Made by a program: the position numbers and the translations under genes. From positions 1 through 64,000 of the IMG/VR virus record IMGVR_UViG_3300044695_007705: 64,000 nucleotides of DNA; one strand, 5' to 3'. Every line of letters starts with the position of its first letter. Within the stretch, counting starts at the first letter, position 1. Source of the stretch: a virus. This document shows, in pieces, positions 59,753 through 64,000 of the stretch. The notes below the pieces were generated by a model that searched no databases, was not told the origin of the DNA, and worked only from the letters and a program-made list of their open reading frames with translations.

Positions 59753-62700
59753 TTACTGCTCAAAGTAGTTTAGAGAGGCGTAGATCTCGTTCTCTGTCTC
59801 ATCATGATTGCTCAATGACCTGGCGATGAAAAAGGTTGCTAAATTAGCATCATCGTCATTTACTACAGACTCTCCAAATACATTAAATATGCTGGTGAGG
59901 TTGATGTCTGTTGCAGTGTTAGAAGAGACGTAGTACGTTGCTAGAACGTCCCCTTGTCCGGACGAAAGCCATCTAATCGGGTAGTCGGATGGTGTGAATA
60001 TCCCAGCAGAGTTTACTTCTCCCGAGGATAAAAAGCTTCCACATTTTCTAGGATTAGTATGGATAGATTTGAAAGTATCTAAGGACAATTCGCTAGCGTC
60101 GAAAGTGGGGGAAGTCGGAAGGCCTCTCGGGTCATTCTGAGTAATAGGGGTTATGCACTTCACAGATCCGTCAGATTCAGGGTTATCGGACCACTGGCTG
60201 TGATAATCAGTTCCTAGGTCAGAGATAGAAAAAGTAGAGCGGTGCGGAGTAAAGGGGCTTAAATCTATACCTCTTGATGTTTTCTGACCGATCCATACAC
60301 CACCTATGCGGGTTCCTTGGCGACCTTGTAAAAATACACGGATAAATGGTATGTCCCCCGGGGCAATTTTAGAGACTAAGATATTTCTAACTCTCGATTT
60401 TTTATCGATATTAGCTATGTAAACTATGTTATACGAAACAACAACATTACCCGGAGATATCCCTACCGGCAAAGAACTGCCTATAGGAAGAAGGTATTGC
60501 CTGACTCCTCCCTCTATAGACCTAGTAATTCCGCCAGTTGTAGATACATTAGCTACTACAGACCCTTGAGACAAGGTTACTTCAAAATTCTCGGGAGAAG
60601 TGTTCGGCCAAGCAGATTGCGGATCATTTATAAAGTATTTGATGCCTTCCTCCGGAGTTCCTTCTACAACAATATTGACATTTTTTCTAATCTCTCTGCC
60701 AGATTTACATAACAAACCTCTGCATATTCCCCCTTCTTGTCCAGGAACATTAAGTCTTTCCTCGGCGTCTGATTCTGAAAGTCTAGTGTAAAAGTAGTTT
60801 CTAAACTCGCCCGATTCAAAATTAAAAGTATTAGTGACTACTAACGGATTATTTTCTACAAAAAGAGTATTTTCAGGGAAATCTTGGACGAAGTCATGCG
60901 GCAGCCCTTCGTAAAACTTTTGACCATCATACTCGAGTACTGGATCAGATTTTTCTATACCCCAATCTAAATCAGACTGAGTAGCGTATATAGGGCTTTC
61001 CGGGTCGGTAGTATTTGGCCAGCAAAATCCTATCCTTAGGGAGGAAGAGTGAGCTGCGGACACTAAACTGTCTAAAAAACCTCCGGTCCAGTATATGTAA
61101 AACTCGTCACTAAGTACATCTACAGAACTTAACAAGGTTTGATCTCTTCTGTGATAATCGAACTCTATATCATACCCGTTTGCAAACTCGCCCACTTGAG
61201 CGTAAGTGAAAGGCAAAAACACACTTCTGGGCTCTGGAAAAGGTGTTCTGCTTGTAAGAATAGCTCTTCCGTTTTTATCCCTCTGGAGTTTAATTGACAA
61301 AGATCCGCCCGAAAAGTCTTTAGTCTCTCCGGGGAAAAGGCCATACAAATCAGTACCGATTATTCTGGCTGCCTGGTCTCCTATAACTTCCCAGTTGCTC
61401 TCCACAGCAGGGTTTCTAAACCCTCCGGTAGAAGCTTGGCTATATAAAGCGATTGCTGACCCTTCTCCTTGTGAAAGTCCGATTTCCGGGATATTCTCGT
61501 TGACGTACTGATTGACGAAAAACTTCCCCTTGAGCCTTCTAGAAGTAGGGAGTATGTTCCAAAAATACCCTTCTTGGTTACTATAGGCCCACCCGGGACA
61601 ACCCCTTTGTCTTACAATTTTGATTTCGCAGTCTTGTTGACTGTATATTGTCAGATTGCTAGGAAATATCTCCTTTTTATTGAGAAGAGAAGTGCCGAAT
61701 CTGTTGACCAAAAACTGCCTAGGTTTGATCCCGAGTATAGTAGTCCAGTCTATAGCGTTAAGTGAAGTTTTTAATATCGAAAAGTCGGGACTCCTAAGAT
61801 TTCTTACTTTAGACTGTGCGTTTAATGTGTATAGGGTGCCCTCGTCATACCCATCAATGTAGTAAGATGCCCCAAATTTATAGACAAACTGCTTAATTCG
61901 TATGGCAGAAGAGTCGTTGATTTGAAGGCGATAACTGAAATAGAAAAATGGATCGGCTAGGCACGGTTTTCCTAGCTGGTTTTCTATCACAAGAGTGTGT
62001 AAAGTAATCCATCTACACTCATCATTCTCCACAGGCGCATATACATAAAACCTGGCTCCGATGGCCCCGTACCAGCCAAATTCTATCTTGTACATGGTGA
62101 CTTTATCGGGGTCGAGAATATACCCTGTTTTCCCCTCCCCGCTCAAAGGATCTCCATTCATTATATTTTGACTTATTACAGTCTCGTATTGTAATTTACC
62201 ATTTCTTGTTATTGTCTTTGTAGTGTCAAAGTACCCTGCAGACTCTAAGAATTCTGTATTATCTAATGGTATAGTTGAACGTCTTACGATAGAGAGGTTC
62301 GAGCCATTTGCGAGTTGAAAAAGATAAGCATCTGTATCGTTCTCGATGCCAAACTCGAGAATAGTTCCTGGTCCCGCACCTACATCGCTTAATCTCACGC
62401 CGTAAGTAAACCCGCTAATTCGGCCTGGTTGATATCTAAAAGCCCTTATAGATCTTAATACTATTTCCGATCTGTTTACCTGAGTACCCCCGATCCTGTT
62501 GCTGTTGGTGGGCAGGTTTATCTGGGGTCCGAAAGTCTCAGAGGGCCAGGAATTAGAGAAGACGTTGTTTGCAGTATCAGGAACTCGGGGAGTATCGACA
62601 ATAAAGTAAGGGAGTTTAAGGTCTTTTTCTAACTGAGTTACACTATTTTCGTTGGGGTGAACCTTGAACTCCCAGTCCTTCAAATCCTGCCTAAGCTCAG

Positions 62701-63784
62701 CCCACCTAAGACCAAAGTATCTCTCCCATATACCCTGATTAGGGTTAGTCTTTAGCCTGTAATGGCCTTTATTGTCTGATTGTCCCTCAGGAAAATAAGT
62801 TCGAGTAGTGCTGAAGAAGAAATTGTCCCAGGAAGCGTTTAATTGCGTCGGTAAAACCGAGTTAGCTTCCACTATAAAAACGTTCGAGCTTCCCCATATA
62901 GAAGTATTACTCCTCCAGTTTTCAATGACAACGTTATTGAAGTTAAAAGCTCTCCCGCTAGGAATTACAGGATAATCAGATATAGGACCGAATCTATTTT
63001 GCTGAATGTCAAGCCAGATCTTGTCCCAGTAAAGTTCGTTGAAGTCAAAAGTTCCGTCCCCATTCTCTATGGGGGGATATTTAGTTAGCATGGGGAGAAG
63101 GTTATACAATCTCCACTCGTCCCGGGTGAAATTCCTCACCATGTACTTGAACAGGTACAGGGCTACTAAAGAATTGAGGTATTGCCCCCAAGTTGTATAT
63201 CTTTCACCGCCGCCTGGATTTATTAATTGGTCTTGTAGGGATGGTGAAGGGGGTCTGTTAAATGGTGTAGGATTAGAGTCCAGTACAAGAGCGTTATTTT
63301 TATCATCTTCTATAAACCTGGAGGGGTAATAATTTCCAGAGGCACTAGGCCTCCTATTCCACCACACGTCAAATTCACTTTGACCGGTTCTTACATCTAC
63401 TCTCCAGTCTTTCGGGTCTAAGCCATAGGTAGAAACGTTGCTAAAAAGTCCCCTTTGGGTAGTCTCCCTATTAACCCCTAAAAGGCTTTTGGCTACTTCA
63501 CTCTCTACTGGAAACTGCTCGATAACGGGTAAAGCAGCCGGACTACCCTTGCTGAATACGTTTTCCGTACTAAGACCGCTTAATTGATAAGAGTCAGAAT
63601 TAACTACTACACTATTAGATGTAGCAGCCCCGTACTGGCTTTTTCTGTACGTCTCTTTTTCTGTTACAAGAGGTGCGCCTTGTTCGGTTGTCAGGGGAAA
63701 TCCCCCGACATCGACCATCTGTTTTATCCCTTTACTCTTTTGGGGCGGAGTTTTTTCCGCCCGTATACTTCTTTTCCCCGACAT
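59753..63784 (-). CDS. Very large virion/fibre protein
   Basis: This is a 1343-residue protein with a basic, disordered N-terminal ~40 residues (K-R-S-I-R-A-E-K...P-Q-K-S-K). A helical region at ~200-270 (YLNSLVALYLFKYMVRNFTRDEWRLYNLL) is followed by long beta-rich stretches with Trp/Tyr and single Cys. No enzyme motif is visible. Its ATG follows the TAA of an upstream gene by one base (TAAATG) with a nearby GGAGG-like Shine-Dalgarno. It is the longest of four consecutive adhesion-type proteins. Confidence 0.68.
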   Translation of the reverse strand: MSGKRSIRAEKTPPQKSKGIKQMVDVGGFPLTTEQGAPLVTEKETYRKSQYGAATSNSVVVNSDSYQLSGLSTENVFSKGSPAALPVIEQFPVESEVAKSLLGVNRETTQRGLFSNVSTYGLDPKDWRVDVRTGQSEFDVWWNRRPSASGNYYPSRFIEDDKNNALVLDSNPTPFNRPPSPSLQDQLINPGGGERYTTWGQYLNSLVALYLFKYMVRNFTRDEWRLYNLLPMLTKYPPIENGDGTFDFNELYWDKIWLDIQQNRFGPISDYPVIPSGRAFNFNNVVIENWRSNTSIWGSSNVFIVEANSVLPTQLNASWDNFFFSTTRTYFPEGQSDNKGHYRLKTNPNQGIWERYFGLRWAELRQDLKDWEFKVHPNENSVTQLEKDLKLPYFIVDTPRVPDTANNVFSNSWPSETFGPQINLPTNSNRIGGTQVNRSEIVLRSIRAFRYQPGRISGFTYGVRLSDVGAGPGTILEFGIENDTDAYLFQLANGSNLSIVRRSTIPLDNTEFLESAGYFDTTKTITRNGKLQYETVISQNIMNGDPLSGEGKTGYILDPDKVTMYKIEFGWYGAIGARFYVYAPVENDECRWITLHTLVIENQLGKPCLADPFFYFSYRLQINDSSAIRIKQFVYKFGASYYIDGYDEGTLYTLNAQSKVRNLRSPDFSILKTSLNAIDWTTILGIKPRQFLVNRFGTSLLNKKEIFPSNLTIYSQQDCEIKIVRQRGCPGWAYSNQEGYFWNILPTSRRLKGKFFVNQYVNENIPEIGLSQGEGSAIALYSQASTGGFRNPAVESNWEVIGDQAARIIGTDLYGLFPGETKDFSGGSLSIKLQRDKNGRAILTSRTPFPEPRSVFLPFTYAQVGEFANGYDIEFDYHRRDQTLLSSVDVLSDEFYIYWTGGFLDSLVSAAHSSSLRIGFCWPNTTDPESPIYATQSDLDWGIEKSDPVLEYDGQKFYEGLPHDFVQDFPENTLFVENNPLVVTNTFNFESGEFRNYFYTRLSESDAEERLNVPGQEGGICRGLLCKSGREIRKNVNIVVEGTPEEGIKYFINDPQSAWPNTSPENFEVTLSQGSVVANVSTTGGITRSIEGGVRQYLLPIGSSLPVGISPGNVVVSYNIVYIANIDKKSRVRNILVSKIAPGDIPFIRVFLQGRQGTRIGGVWIGQKTSRGIDLSPFTPHRSTFSISDLGTDYHSQWSDNPESDGSVKCITPITQNDPRGLPTSPTFDASELSLDTFKSIHTNPRKCGSFLSSGEVNSAGIFTPSDYPIRWLSSGQGDVLATYYVSSNTATDINLTSIFNVFGESVVNDDDANLATFFIARSLSNHDETENEIYASLNYFEQ

Positions 63785-64000
63785 TTACTGCTCCTCCCAA
63801 GTCAGAGAATTAACCACGGAGAGTTGAGTAGTAGGCTGAATAGAAGAAGATGTTGATTCCCACATACCATAAGCGCAGATTATATCCACTTCGTTAGTGA
63901 GAGGGTATGAAAGGTATTCTTTGTTGTAGGAGAAGTAGTCTGTAAGGTCAAATTGCGAACCACCTGTATTACAGTAAAGTGAGAATATCGTACTACCGGT
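63785..64000 (-). CDS. Virion protein C-terminus, partial
   Basis: An open minus-strand frame of 71 codons enters from the right edge and ends with TAA at 63785, one base from the ATG of the 1343-residue gene. The visible part (F-D-L-T-D-Y-F-S-Y-N-K-E-Y, later I-C-A-Y-G-M-W-E-S and a final S-L-T-W-E-E-Q) is beta-like and of structural-protein composition. Most of the gene is outside the window. Confidence 0.6.
   Translation of the reverse strand, partial: TGSTIFSLYCNTGGSQFDLTDYFSYNKEYLSYPLTNEVDIICAYGMWESTSSSIQPTTQLSVVNSLTWEEQ

Noticed and set aside
1-64000. tRNA genes, CRISPR arrays, integrase or att sites, insertion sequences
   Set aside because: None could be recognised on either strand by reading. 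Intergenic space is too short for most of them.

Overview
The window is a stretch of a large tailed-phage genome with a contractile tail. The signs are a gp25-like baseplate wedge protein, a baseplate-J protein, a tail protein I, an OB-fold spike, a tape measure protein and a large terminase. A small protein resembling the Mo-dependent nitrogenase C-terminal domain, a family typical of cyanobacteria and their phages, occurs together with Hsp20, PhoH, thioredoxin and class I ribonucleotide reductase. This suggests a cyanobacterial host (an inference). No integrase, tRNA gene, CRISPR array or capsid gene was recognised. Both window ends cut through genes, and coding is almost gapless.

Layout. 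1-2540 (minus): VWA/metallopeptidase-like protein, MoxR AAA+ ATPase and Hsp20, a putative remodelling/chaperone set. 2644-4291 (minus): a two-domain endolysin overlapped by a small membrane protein. 4321-7969 (minus): charged, low-complexity proteins built from short modules. 7981-13537 (minus): gp25, tape measure and a tube/LysM-like hub adaptor. 13576-17934 (minus): AEP-like primase, a 27-residue membrane microprotein, SF3-like helicase and FEN-type exonuclease. 17931-25051 (minus): two late-type small genes, an HNH protein, a zinc-finger protein, dUTPase, a ribonucleotide reductase large subunit with an inserted glutaredoxin, two HNH endonucleases with two small genes too short for usual cut-offs, and the small subunit. 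25078-32874 (minus): accessory proteins and a 1784-residue fibre/baseplate protein. 32940-44286 (plus): baseplate, spike, terminase, thioredoxin, sigma factor and a DUF3223-like protein. 44259-49640 (minus): a hub protein carrying three peptidoglycan hydrolase domains, plus virion proteins. 49703-51154 (plus): nucleotide kinase and PhoH. 51120-64000: very large adhesion/virion proteins on both strands.

The main discovery is a repeated 9-mer, GTTGAAAGC (or GTTGAAGGC), found 15 times by eye. In 14 cases it ends 18-27 nt before a start codon, always oriented with that gene, and almost only in front of virion or unknown genes. It is absent from the replication and nucleotide-metabolism block. The best copies continue as N4-TATAGGG. 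Two divergent junctions carry head-to-head copies separated by only 2 and 5 bp. I propose a compact late promoter class, perhaps read by the phage sigma factor at 42855-43580, although the 17 nt plus GGG layout also recalls single-subunit RNA polymerase promoters.

A second recurring signal is a short P-x-G-W tag at the N- or C-terminus of six otherwise unrelated small proteins, one of them an HNH endonuclease. It may be a docking or packaging peptide. Other notable items are the triple-hydrolase hub with a circularly permuted M23 domain, the NrdA-glutaredoxin insertion, a leucine-rich-repeat virion protein, and a spike with a Gly/Ala-rich hydrophobic core and a hexapeptide-repeat tip.
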